Below the pieces are notes generated by a model. It worked only from the letters and a program-made list of their open reading frames with translations, did no database searches and had not been told where the DNA came from. This document shows positions 8,623 through 17,198 of a stretch of 44,751 nt of DNA, in pieces. Location of the stretch: NCBI GenBank assembly GCA_947652375.1, contig CANTCS010000010.1, positions 1 to 44,751 on the forward strand, read 5' to 3'. Numbering within the stretch: position 1 is the first letter of the stretch; each line of letters starts with the position of its first letter. The position numbers and the translations under genes are program-made. This DNA is from an uncultured Mollicutes bacterium (lineage in GTDB: Bacteria > Bacillota_I > Bacilli_A > RF39 > UBA660).

Positions 8623-10002
8623 ATGAGGGATAATATTTGGAAAAGCTACAATGAAAAAGATATACTTGAATTAAATGATTTATGTGAAGATTATAAGAAA
8701 TTTATTAGTAAATGTAAAACAGAAAGAGAATGTGTTAAAAATACTATTAAACTTGTAGAGACTCAAGGTTTTAAAAGTTTAGAAAGTCTTATTAATGATA
8801 ATTTAGATATTAAAACTGGAGATAAAATTTATGTAAATAATATGAATAAAGCGATAGCTTTGTTTACTATTGGTGAAGAAGACATTTTAAATGGAATGAA
8901 TATTTTAGGAGCTCATATCGATTCACCAAGACTAGATTTAAAAACTAATCCTATTTATGAAGACACTAATTTTGCTTATTTTGATACTCATTATTATGGA
9001 GGAATAAAAAAATATCAATGGGTTACAATTCCTTTAGCATTACATGGAGTAGTTGTGAAAAAGGATGGTAATGTAATTGATATTGAAATTGGTGAAAATC
9101 TAACAGATCCAGTTGTTGGTATTACTGACTTATTACCACATTTAGCAAAAGAACAAATGAAAGAGGAAGCATCTAAAGTAATTGATGGTGAAAAATTGGA
9201 TATTTTAATTGGAAGTAGACCTATTAAGACTAATGATAAAAATGCTGTTAAAAAGTTTATTTTAGAGTTTTTAAAAAATGAATATAATATTTTAGAAGAT
9301 GATTTTCTATCTGCTGAAATAGAAATTGTTCCAGCTTATGGTGCAAGAGACTTTGGACTTGATAGATCAATGATAATGGCTTATGGACAGGATGATAAAG
9401 TTTGTGCTTATACGTCTTTAATGGCTTTTTTAGACGTTGCTAAATGTAAAAAAACAACTTGTTGTATTTTAGTAGATAAAGAGGAGATAGGTAGTTTAGG
9501 GGCGACTGGAATGCAGTCAAGTTTTTTTGAAGATGTGGTTAGAGAGATTTCGATGTTACTTGGACATAGAGATATAAATGCATTAAGTCGTATTTTAAAA
9601 AATTCTAAGATGTTATCTAGTGATGTTAATGCAGCTTATGACCCTCTTTATAGTGAAGTTTTTGAAAAAAATAATAGTTCATATTTAAATAATGGTGTGG
9701 TTTTTTCAAAGTATACAGGAGCACGTGGAAAAAATTCTAGTAATGATGCTAATGCTGAGTATGTTGCTGAGATTAGAAAAATAATGGATGATAATAAAAT
9801 TAAGTTTCAAATTTCGGAACTTGGGAAAGTAGATGCTGGAGGCGGAGGAACTATTGCTTATATTTTAGCAAATAAAAATGTAAATGTCATTGATTGTGGA
9901 GTGGGAGTTCTTAGTATGCATGCGCCATATGAAGTTACTTCTAAGGCTGATATTTACGAAACTTATAAATGTTATAAAGCATTCTTAAATGAAGCAAGCT
10001 AA
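8623..10002 (+). CDS. M18 family aminopeptidase
   Basis: A cytosolic zinc aminopeptidase of the M18 (aspartyl aminopeptidase) family, 459 residues, which removes N-terminal residues from peptides. Family landmarks in order are AHIDSPRLDLK (first zinc His), the FDTHYYGG segment, YGQDDKVCAYTS (bridging Asp), DKEEIGSLGATG (catalytic Glu and zinc Glu), and MHAPYEVTSKAD near the C-terminus (last zinc His). A very strong GGAGGAGG precedes the ATG. It stands alone between the mraY terminator and its own terminator, so it is probably not co-transcribed with the wall genes. Substrate preference for acidic residues is usual in the family but cannot be read from the sequence. Confidence 0.92.
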   Translation: MRDNIWKSYNEKDILELNDLCEDYKKFISKCKTERECVKNTIKLVETQGFKSLESLINDNLDIKTGDKIYVNNMNKAIALFTIGEEDILNGMNILGAHIDSPRLDLKTNPIYEDTNFAYFDTHYYGGIKKYQWVTIPLALHGVVVKKDGNVIDIEIGENLTDPVVGITDLLPHLAKEQMKEEASKVIDGEKLDILIGSRPIKTNDKNAVKKFILEFLKNEYNILEDDFLSAEIEIVPAYGARDFGLDRSMIMAYGQDDKVCAYTSLMAFLDVAKCKKTTCCILVDKEEIGSLGATGMQSSFFEDVVREISMLLGHRDINALSRILKNSKMLSSDVNAAYDPLYSEVFEKNNSSYLNNGVVFSKYTGARGKNSSNDANAEYVAEIRKIMDDNKIKFQISELGKVDAGGGGTIAYILANKNVNVIDCGVGVLSMHAPYEVTSKADIYETYKCYKAFLNEAS

Positions 10003-10005
10003 TTT

Positions 10006-10028
10006 AAAGAACTAATGGTTCTTTTTTT
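10006..10028 (+). terminator. intrinsic terminator of the M18 peptidase gene
   Basis: A seven-pair stem AAAGAAC/GTTCTTT with loop TAATG is followed by T residues. Confidence 0.75.
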
Positions 10029-10061
10029 ATTGCAGAAAAATATAATTAAATAGGTGATATA

Positions 10062-11144
10062 ATGAGGCATAAATTAGATAAAGTATTATTTTTAGCTGTA
10101 GTTTTTTTGGCGGTTTTTGGACTTTTAATGATTTTTTCAGCTTCTAGTGTTTGGGCGGAATATAAATTTGATAATTCATTTCATTACGTAATTTATCAAG
10201 GAATATTTTTTCTAGTAGGCCTATTTATTATGATTATTGTTTCAAAAATTGATTATCGTTTATATTATAAATATTCAAATAATATTTTACTTGTTTGTTT
10301 TATTTTACTCATATTAGTTTTGATTCCAGGAATTGGTAGTGTAAGAAATGGTAGTAGAAGTTGGTTTGGAATTGGTTCTTTAGGTATTCAACCAAGTGAG
10401 GCTGCTAAGATAAGTTTAATTATTTTTACTAGTAAATATTTGAGTCAAAATGATGGGTATGTTAAAGATTTCTTTAAAGGTGTTTTACCAGTTTTATTAG
10501 TAGTTTTGGTTTTTTTTGGTTTAATTATGCTTCAACCAGATCTTGGAACTGGGGTAATACTTTTTATGGCTATTATTGCAATATTATTTATTTCTGGAGT
10601 GTCAATGAAATTCTTTATAGGGGGAGGAATTATTGGGTTAATAGGTGTAATTGTATTAATATTAATTGCACCATATCGAATGGATAGAATAACATCTTTT
10701 GTTAATCCTTGGAAAGATGAATTGGGAACAGGATTTCAAATTATTCAAAGTTTATATGCGATTGGACCAGGAGGTTTACTTGGAACTGGATATTTAAATT
10801 CAGTTCAAAAACATTTTTATTTACCTGAACCACAAACAGATTTTATATTTTCTATTATTGCAGAAGAATTTGGAGTGATGGGAGCTTTTATTGTTGTGGG
10901 ATTATTTTGTATAGTATTATATAGAGGAATAACAATATCAAAGAATTGTCATGATTTATTTGGAAAATATTTAGCTTTTGGAATTTTGTTTCAATTGATT
11001 TTTCAAGCAACAATGAATTTAATGGTTGTAGTGGGACTTATTCCTGTTACAGGGGTAACCCTTCCATTTTTAAGTTATGGAGGAAGTAGTTTACTTGTAA
11101 GTATGGCAAGTATTGGAATTATTTTAAATATCAGTAGAAAGTAA
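10062..11144 (+). CDS. ftsW: FtsW/RodA/SpoVE-family lipid II glycosyltransferase
   Basis: A polytopic SEDS-family protein of 360 residues that polymerises lipid II into glycan strands together with a class B PBP such as the one at 3713-5614. Seen here are an N-terminal FSASS stretch, LGIQPSEAAK, LQPDLGTG with the conserved catalytic Asp, the periplasmic loop YLPEPQTDFIFS, and the C-terminal PVTGVTLPFLSYGGSS, which is the FtsW/SpoVE signature. About ten membrane segments are visible. AGGTGA precedes the ATG. FtsW fits better than RodA because of mraY and a division-type PBP nearby, but SpoVE-like or RodA use is possible. Confidence 0.92.
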   Translation: MRHKLDKVLFLAVVFLAVFGLLMIFSASSVWAEYKFDNSFHYVIYQGIFFLVGLFIMIIVSKIDYRLYYKYSNNILLVCFILLILVLIPGIGSVRNGSRSWFGIGSLGIQPSEAAKISLIIFTSKYLSQNDGYVKDFFKGVLPVLLVVLVFFGLIMLQPDLGTGVILFMAIIAILFISGVSMKFFIGGGIIGLIGVIVLILIAPYRMDRITSFVNPWKDELGTGFQIIQSLYAIGPGGLLGTGYLNSVQKHFYLPEPQTDFIFSIIAEEFGVMGAFIVVGLFCIVLYRGITISKNCHDLFGKYLAFGILFQLIFQATMNLMVVVGLIPVTGVTLPFLSYGGSSLLVSMASIGIILNISRK

Positions 11145-11363
11145 TGATTAATGCGTTTTTTCATATAAGTTAAGTATGTGGAAGATTAGATTCTTTCAAT
11201 TGATGATAAGTCTCAGTTGGTATAAGAAAAGTTTTAAATTTTTAAAAATCTTATTAATTTATTATACTAGAGTAAAATAATGTCAAATAGCTTATTTATA
11301 ATAAATATTATCTAAAATTTTTGTTTTTCTTTGTTAAAATATAATTAGGAGGAAAATAAAAAT

Positions 11364-12215
11364 ATGGAAAAGAAAAATAATTCCAGCAAATTATTAATAG
11401 GAATTGTGATAGTATTAGTAATTACAATATTTGCATTAATTGGTTATATTGTTTATGAAAAGGTTGTAACTGATAAAACTATTACTGAGAAAAGAGATAA
11501 TAATAAAAATAATTCTTTAAATAAAGATAAAGAAGAGCAAGAGGAAAATTTTGAATTAGCTGAAAGTGAGAAAGATGAAATAAGTACAAAAATAAGTCAA
11601 ATTCTTTTTAGTGGAAGTTTAGAAAATTATATTCCTAAAGATTATGATGAGCTTATAAAAATTAAATTTTTACATAATATATTAGAAAACTCTTATGTAA
11701 GTGATGCAGATAAGGCATTAATTGCACTTGAGTTGGTTTCAGGAGTAAAAATAAATTCAGACGTTGAACAAAAAAGCGAAGAAGAAGTAAAGAAAATATT
11801 TAAAAATTATTTTGGTAGTGAATGGAAGAATGTTGTTTCAGATGGAATTGGTTCTTGCCCTTATTATACTTATGATGCGACAAAAAAACTATTTACTGCT
11901 CAAAGTGCTTGTGGAGGAACTACTGATACAGAGGTTATTCTTATTAAAGATAACTATCAATATGATGGAAAAATAGCTTCTGTTGATTTATATATTGCTC
12001 TTGTCTTACCAATTACAGGAACAAATAATGCTTATATAACTAAAGAATTAAATCCACATTATAATAATCTTGATATGACTCAAATAATTTCAACAGTTGA
12101 TTTGAATACTAATATTAAATTAGATGAAAGTAATAAACATAAAGCAAATAAATTTACAATTACATTTAAAAAAGCTGATGATGGCAGTTTCTATTTTTCA
12201 GAAATAAAAAAATAA
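11364..12215 (+). CDS. membrane-anchored extracellular protein of unknown function
   Basis: I do not recognise this 283-residue protein. A hydrophobic segment (about 10-30) follows a basic start, so it is probably anchored with its C-terminus outside. A Lys/Asn/Glu-rich linker (about 38-70) leads to a globular domain of about 200 residues. That domain has two cysteines, in GSCPYYTYD and SACGGT, which could form a disulphide. AGGAGG at 11347-11352 precedes the ATG, and an extended -10, TGTTAAAAT (11332-11340), lies just upstream, so it is probably its own unit. It carries its own terminator. There is no lipobox or sortase motif. Confidence 0.65.
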   Translation: MEKKNNSSKLLIGIVIVLVITIFALIGYIVYEKVVTDKTITEKRDNNKNNSLNKDKEEQEENFELAESEKDEISTKISQILFSGSLENYIPKDYDELIKIKFLHNILENSYVSDADKALIALELVSGVKINSDVEQKSEEEVKKIFKNYFGSEWKNVVSDGIGSCPYYTYDATKKLFTAQSACGGTTDTEVILIKDNYQYDGKIASVDLYIALVLPITGTNNAYITKELNPHYNNLDMTQIISTVDLNTNIKLDESNKHKANKFTITFKKADDGSFYFSEIKK

Positions 12216-12216
12216 A

Positions 12217-12239
12217 GGAATTTTTAATTCTTTTTTTTT
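12217..12239 (+). terminator. intrinsic terminator after the anchored protein
   Basis: The stem GGAATT/AATTCT has a three-T loop, can extend by three A-T pairs, and is followed by eight T. Confidence 0.65.
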
Positions 12240-12373
12240 GTAATTTCAATTGTACTATTTAATGTCGTATTAAATAATAAGTTGTAATCAACTACTTTCT
12301 TTCTATTTAGATATTTATTTTATAAATTATTTTCTGTATAATTAACTATTATTTTATTTGAGTTATAGATTTA

Positions 12374-12402
12374 TAAAAAAATTTCTCTATTAAAGAGAAA
12401 TT
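12374..12402 (-). terminator. intrinsic terminator of the deacetylase gene
   Basis: A perfect nine-pair stem AATTTCTCT (12380-12388) with AGAGAAATT (12394-12402) and a five-base loop. Read on the minus strand it is followed by seven T, just past the stop at 12404. Confidence 0.8.
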
Positions 12403-12403
12403 A

Positions 12404-14059
12404 TTAATTTACTATATTTTTAAATTTTTCTAAAGTTATAGTGTTATGAATTGGATATCTTGGTATTAAAAATTTATTATTATTTCTAGTAGCTTTGCGG
12501 TTACCTCCAACAAATGAAATCTTAAATCCTAAATCTTTAATTGCTTTTAAGGATCCTTCACTATAAGAATAAAATGGAAAGCAGAAAGAATCTTTATTTC
12601 CTATTATATTAATTGATTGTCGTAAATCTTTAATTACCTCTTCATAGGAATAACAATTTATTTGACCTTTTCCGCAAGTACCATATTGGTGCATATCATT
12701 AGTATGGGATTGAATATCTAAATATGGAGAACGATAATTGTTTATATCCCACCAACCAGTTATTAAAAAGAGTGTTGCATGCATTTTATATTCTTCAAGT
12801 AAAGGAATTAATTTATTTCCGTTGTGTTTACCAGTTCCCATTGCTCCATCATCGATAGTTATTAAAACTGATTTTTCTGGTAGTTCGATTTCACCATAAA
12901 TCCATTTCATAAATTCATTCATTGTCAGTGTTTTAAAATTATTATTTTTTAAATAGTCTAAATGTTCTCTGAATTTTTGAACAGTCAGACATATTCCTTC
13001 ATTACAAGTTTCTCCTAAATTAGGATCATAAAAGAAATGATAATTAAGAACTGCTATACCTGGGCCACTACTTGTATTTCTAGAAATTTTAATTGGTTCT
13101 TTCTCAATAACTTCTTCACCATTAGCCATTTTTAGTATGTTTTCAATTGTTGAGTAACTTTTAATTTGATAGCGGTCGATGGAATTTAAATCACTATTTT
13201 TATTTGTAGTTTTATTTGTAGAGTTAAATTTAATTCCAACATTTTCATTAATTAATTCAATTTTTATATCTAATTCAATATTTAAATTATTGATATAATC
13301 ATTTTGATTAGATGTTGTAAAAAGAATTGCTTTGTCTTTTAGACGAATATTTCCAGCTAAGAAGTCTTTGTATTCATTTAAAGAAATTGAATAATAACCA
13401 TTTTCTTTTAATTTAGATAGTTGTTCTTTAGCAGTAACTAATTTAATACAATTATAATCGTTACAATTCTCATTTATATTTTCATAGTGAATAATGCTTA
13501 TATGATTTGTTTCGTTTTCCTGAGTATTAATTTTTTCAATTTCTTTTATAGTTTTAGATTTTTTTATTTGTAGGATTTTATTCATATAATAAATATTGTA
13601 ATTATTATCTTTAATAAATAGAATAGGTGTATTTATACCTTTATCAAGTTCAATTACTTTTTTATTATTGGAGTATAATACTACTTTTTTTGAAGATTTA
13701 ATATTTTTATTGAATACTAAATATTTATTTTTTTCTTTTTTAATATTTTTAATTTTTTTTGTGTCTTTATAAAAAATATAATATGGAGTATTTTTTATTT
13801 TATAATATTTAGTGTTATTATTTTTAGCTAACTCTAATTCATATTCTTTATTAATGGTACCAATTTTTTTATTATTTTTATCATAAAGAGATGTGTTTGT
13901 TGTTGTTATGACATATTTATTATAATGTTTTTTGATGTCTTTTATTAAATTTTCTTTGTGTCTTTTTATTAAGAAAAATGTAAGTAAAATTGAAACTATA
14001 ATAATAATTGCTATTACAATTATTAATCTTTTTTTATTATTTTTTATTCTTTTTTTCAT
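12404..14059 (-). CDS. membrane-anchored polysaccharide deacetylase (NodB domain)
   Basis: A cell-surface carbohydrate esterase family 4-type enzyme that probably removes acetyl groups from wall or matrix glycans. In 551 residues there is a membrane anchor (about 11-32), a Lys/Asn-rich region with possible SH3-like beta strands (40-150), a poorly conserved middle, and the NodB domain from about 330. The catalytic TIDDG (D403, D404) replaces the usual TFDDG, and SHTNDMH supplies the zinc pair H452/H456. NYHFFYDPN marks the domain start. I place the start at the ATG at 14059, six bases after AAGGTG; the in-frame GTG at 14068 is part of that ribosome binding site. A PgdA-like role on peptidoglycan or on an exopolysaccharide is equally possible. 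Confidence 0.88.
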   Translation of the reverse strand: MKKRIKNNKKRLIIVIAIIIIVSILLTFFLIKRHKENLIKDIKKHYNKYVITTTNTSLYDKNNKKIGTINKEYELELAKNNNTKYYKIKNTPYYIFYKDTKKIKNIKKEKNKYLVFNKNIKSSKKVVLYSNNKKVIELDKGINTPILFIKDNNYNIYYMNKILQIKKSKTIKEIEKINTQENETNHISIIHYENINENCNDYNCIKLVTAKEQLSKLKENGYYSISLNEYKDFLAGNIRLKDKAILFTTSNQNDYINNLNIELDIKIELINENVGIKFNSTNKTTNKNSDLNSIDRYQIKSYSTIENILKMANGEEVIEKEPIKISRNTSSGPGIAVLNYHFFYDPNLGETCNEGICLTVQKFREHLDYLKNNNFKTLTMNEFMKWIYGEIELPEKSVLITIDDGAMGTGKHNGNKLIPLLEEYKMHATLFLITGWWDINNYRSPYLDIQSHTNDMHQYGTCGKGQINCYSYEEVIKDLRQSINIIGNKDSFCFPFYSYSEGSLKAIKDLGFKISFVGGNRKATRNNNKFLIPRYPIHNTITLEKFKNIVN

Positions 14060-14084
14060 TTTATTCACCTTTTCCTTAGTTTTT

Positions 14085-14095
14085 ATTATATTATA
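14085..14095 (-). promoter_or_regulatory. -10 promoter candidate for the deacetylase gene
   Basis: Two overlapping TATAAT hexamers are read on the minus strand, about 30 bases before the ATG. No good -35 is seen. Confidence 0.35.
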
Positions 14096-14184
14096 TTTGA
14101 TTTTTCTTTACAATATAATTTTAGCATTTGTTTATTTATTTGATTTATGATAATATTAAAACGATAGGTTAGAGAGGTAAATTT

Positions 14185-15903
14185 ATGAAATATAATAATG
14201 AAATTATTAATATGTATTCTGAAAAAGATATTGAAAGTTGTTTGTTGGATTATTCTAAAATAAATGCCATTTATATGGAACTTGATAAGACTAGTGATAG
14301 GAATGTTAATTTGTTAGGCTTTAGATTAGCTTTAGAAAATTATGTCTTAAAATACTTTAAACAGCCAAAAACTCTAGAACTAGAAAACGCTATGAAAAAG
14401 TTAGTTAGAAGTATAGGTGAAAATTTTTCCAGAAAAAAAATTAATATGCTTAATTCTTTATTTTTACAAAAAGAAAATCTAAATATTTTTTACAAAGAAA
14501 ATGAGTTAGAAATAATAAATAATACAATGGATAGTTTAAAGAAAAAAACTTTTTCTCTTTATCAGAAATTTTCTCGAGGAGAGACTTTAAGTAATCATGA
14601 AGTAAAAATTTTGATGAATTATTTTATTTATAATAAAGATGCTTCAACTGATACATATATTTATAAAGCTCAAGTAAGCTATTTACAATATTTATTTAAA
14701 GATTTTAAAGCTAAAATTACTAATGTGGATGAATTAGAATTTGTAGCAAATTTCACAGTAGTAGATTATTTTAGAGTTTTTGATAAACATGTTTCAAGAC
14801 CAGAGGTATTAGTTGGAAATTTAGGTAAAAATCTTAGAGGACAAAGTCATGGTCCTTTAGTTAAAATTAATGATCAAGATTTATTTGCAAATAAATTAGG
14901 ATTTTTAAAAACTATTAATCATGAATGTAGACATGCAGTACAATCTAAGGATGCGAGACTTTATAAGAGAAAAACTTCTTATGAAATGGCTAAGAGAGAG
15001 ATTTTTTCTAGATATCTTTCTAGCAATGAATTTGATACGTATAAGACTAATTATAGATTTGAGGATATTGAAAAAGATGCCGAAAAACGTGGTTATCTTA
15101 AAACTAGAGCTATGACAAATAGGCTTTCTAATGATATACAAGTAAAAAATGAAATGGATTTATGTTTAAGAGATATGGAGGAAGATTCTCTTAAAGAAAG
15201 AGCTTTTCCATTTGCTTTTATTGTTGATGAAAATAAAAAAAGATATTTTCCAGAAGATTTTGAATTTATAAAATTAAGAGATATTTTGAGTAAACATCCA
15301 GAGGAGATAAAAAGATTTCCAGTTTTAGAAGTATTATTTAATAAAAATGGAAGTGTAAAAAGTTTTCAAGAATTATTGATTGCTCAAGATAATTTGGATG
15401 CATTTAATGATATAACTGAAGTGAGTGAGAATTTTTTGAAAGTGGGAGTAAAAAATGATTTACTTAATAATGTGAGATTAGAAACTCTTCAAGATAAAGA
15501 AAAAATAGCTATGTTTGGGAGGTTGATTTTTCTATTTAATAGTGAAGTGAAGAAAATAGAATCTGCTTTTGAAAGTTATAATGCTGTTAAAACTCTTGAT
15601 AAGTATACAATTAGAAGTACAATGCTGAATCATATTAATCTTTCAAAAAAATTAATTGAATTTCTTGGTAAAAATATAAAAACAATTATGTTTTTAGAAA
15701 ATGGTTATAGTAAGAATAATTACTCTTATCTAAGGGGATGTAATTCATTAACAATTAAAAGAACTATTGAAAATTATGGAAGAATATTAAATAAAGTAGA
15801 AAAAATTGATTTAGTAAGTAGTGATTTAGATGAACTAGAAGAGATGTTAAAAGAAAATTATGAATATGCTGGTGAAGTTAGAAAGAATTATTTTGGACAC
15901 TAA
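14185..15903 (+). CDS. putative zinc metallopeptidase-like protein of unknown family
   Basis: I do not recognise the family of this 572-residue protein. It contains HECRH (246-250) in the hydrophobic context FLKTINHECRHAVQ, a convincing HExxH zinc site. Forty-odd residues later comes FEDIEKDAEKRG (E293, E296), spaced like the third Glu ligand of gluzincin-type enzymes. The N-terminal 200 residues and the C-terminal 220 are helical, Lys/Asn/Leu-rich and without known motifs. No signal peptide or membrane segment is visible, so it is probably cytoplasmic. AGAGAGG precedes the ATG. It is divergent from the deacetylase and ends in its own terminator. It could instead be a non-catalytic relic. Confidence 0.6.
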   Translation: MKYNNEIINMYSEKDIESCLLDYSKINAIYMELDKTSDRNVNLLGFRLALENYVLKYFKQPKTLELENAMKKLVRSIGENFSRKKINMLNSLFLQKENLNIFYKENELEIINNTMDSLKKKTFSLYQKFSRGETLSNHEVKILMNYFIYNKDASTDTYIYKAQVSYLQYLFKDFKAKITNVDELEFVANFTVVDYFRVFDKHVSRPEVLVGNLGKNLRGQSHGPLVKINDQDLFANKLGFLKTINHECRHAVQSKDARLYKRKTSYEMAKREIFSRYLSSNEFDTYKTNYRFEDIEKDAEKRGYLKTRAMTNRLSNDIQVKNEMDLCLRDMEEDSLKERAFPFAFIVDENKKRYFPEDFEFIKLRDILSKHPEEIKRFPVLEVLFNKNGSVKSFQELLIAQDNLDAFNDITEVSENFLKVGVKNDLLNNVRLETLQDKEKIAMFGRLIFLFNSEVKKIESAFESYNAVKTLDKYTIRSTMLNHINLSKKLIEFLGKNIKTIMFLENGYSKNNYSYLRGCNSLTIKRTIENYGRILNKVEKIDLVSSDLDELEEMLKENYEYAGEVRKNYFGH

Positions 15904-15923
15904 TAAATTAGTGTTCTTTTTTT
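15895..15923 (+). terminator. intrinsic terminator of the HECRH gene
   Basis: A nine-pair stem (15895-15903 with 15908-15916, one G-T pair) with loop TAAA is followed by seven T. The stop codon forms part of the stem. Confidence 0.8.
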
Positions 15924-15936
15924 ATTAGAAAATTTT

Positions 15937-15945
15937 TGGTATAAT
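15937..15945 (+). promoter_or_regulatory. extended -10 promoter of the flavoprotein pair
   Basis: TGGTATAAT is a full extended -10 sited between a terminator and the GGAGG before the ATG at 15969. Confidence 0.55.
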
Positions 15946-15968
15946 TACTTAGATGTGGAGGCTTTTTT

Positions 15969-17198
15969 ATGAGTAGAGTTATAATTATTGGTGGTGGTGC
16001 CAGTGGATTAGTTGCTTCTATATTTGCTAAGAAAAATGGTAATGAAGTAATTATCTTAGAAAGAAATACTGAATGCTTAAAGAAGTTATTAATGACTGGA
16101 AATGGTAAATGTAACTACTTAAATGAAAAATATGGTATTACTGATTATCATAGCCAAAATATTGAACTTGTTGATAAGATTATTTCAGATGAAAATATTA
16201 ATTTGATTAAAGAATTTTTTGATAAAATAGGAGTAGTTTATAAGACTAAGAATGGGTATTATTATCCTTTTTCTAATCAAGCTATTACTATTAAAAATTG
16301 TTTAATTAATGAAGCTTTAAGAGTAGGAGTTAAAATTATTAATAATAGTTTTGTAACAAATATTAAAAAAGAAAAAAATAAATTTTTGGTTAGTACAGAT
16401 AGTGAAAAATATAAGTGTGATGATGTTATTGTTGCGAGTGGGAGTTTTGCGTATGCTAAGACTGGTAGTGATGGAATGGGATATAAATTCCTAAAGGAAT
16501 TAGGACATAATATTATTAAACCATTACCAGCACTAGTTCCTTTAAGAAGTAATTTTAAATTTTTAAAAGAATGGGCAGGAGTTAGAAGTGATGTTGAGCT
16601 TAGATTATTTGAAAATGGAAAGTTTATTGATAAAGAAGATGGTGAAATTCAATTAACAGACTATGGTATTAGTGGAATTTGTACTTTTAATTTGAGTCAT
16701 TATGTTACTAGAGGTTTGAGTGAAGGATGTAGGGAAATAATTAAAATTAATTTTGTTCCTTTTATTAAAACTTTGACTACTCCATGGATTGATGAATATA
16801 TGAAGAAGGTTTCTTATAAAAGAGTCGGAGAAGCTTTAGAGGGAATTCTTAATTATAAATTGGTTAAAATAATATTAAAAGTAAATAATATCTCAGTAGA
16901 TAAATATTATTGTAGTTTAACTAAAGAAGAAAAATATAATTTGATTAAAAGTTTAAAATCTTTTGAAATTGAAATTATTGGTAGTAAATCGTTTGATAGT
17001 TGTCAAGTTTGTAATGGTGGTGTTAGTCTTCAAGATATTAATTATAGGACGATGGAGTCATTAAAAGTAGAAAATTTATATATTGTTGGAGAACTTTTAG
17101 ATGTGAATGGTAATTGTGGTGGCTATAATTTGACTGCTTGTTGGATAAGTGGAATGTTAGCTGGAAAAAGTATAGGTTATAAAAGTGATAAGAGTTAG
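15969..17198 (+). CDS. HI0933/YhiN-family FAD-dependent oxidoreductase (BaiN-like)
   Basis: A flavoprotein of 409 residues. The N-terminus has the Rossmann FAD site IIGGGASGL and an acidic end of strand two (ILERN), followed by the family motif MTGNGKCNYLN. Further on are YYPFSNQA, ASGSFAYAKTGSDGMGY, and the C-terminal GGV(S)LQDINYRTMES with GELLDVNGNCGGYNLTACWISG, all typical of the HI0933 group. The physiological substrate of this group is unclear; BaiN was linked to bile acid dehydroxylation, so the name should not be over-read. GTGGAGG precedes the ATG. The gene overlaps the next flavoprotein gene by 14 bases, so the two are one transcription unit. Confidence 0.88.
   Translation: MSRVIIIGGGASGLVASIFAKKNGNEVIILERNTECLKKLLMTGNGKCNYLNEKYGITDYHSQNIELVDKIISDENINLIKEFFDKIGVVYKTKNGYYYPFSNQAITIKNCLINEALRVGVKIINNSFVTNIKKEKNKFLVSTDSEKYKCDDVIVASGSFAYAKTGSDGMGYKFLKELGHNIIKPLPALVPLRSNFKFLKEWAGVRSDVELRLFENGKFIDKEDGEIQLTDYGISGICTFNLSHYVTRGLSEGCREIIKINFVPFIKTLTTPWIDEYMKKVSYKRVGEALEGILNYKLVKIILKVNNISVDKYYCSLTKEEKYNLIKSLKSFEIEIIGSKSFDSCQVCNGGVSLQDINYRTMESLKVENLYIVGELLDVNGNCGGYNLTACWISGMLAGKSIGYKSDKS

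Noticed and set aside
11145..11363. tRNA or riboswitch in the gap after ftsW
   Set aside because: No cloverleaf, conserved T-loop sequence or clear switch motif could be found; it is AT-rich with only weak pairing.
13932..14150. Plus-strand open frame of 72 hydrophobic codons opposite the deacetylase start
   Set aside because: The hydrophobicity comes from reading the complement of the Lys/Asn-rich N-terminus, and it covers the minus-strand ribosome binding site and promoter.
14905..15141. Open frames on both strands inside the HECRH gene
   Set aside because: They are shadows of a longer coding frame that has a start signal and terminator.
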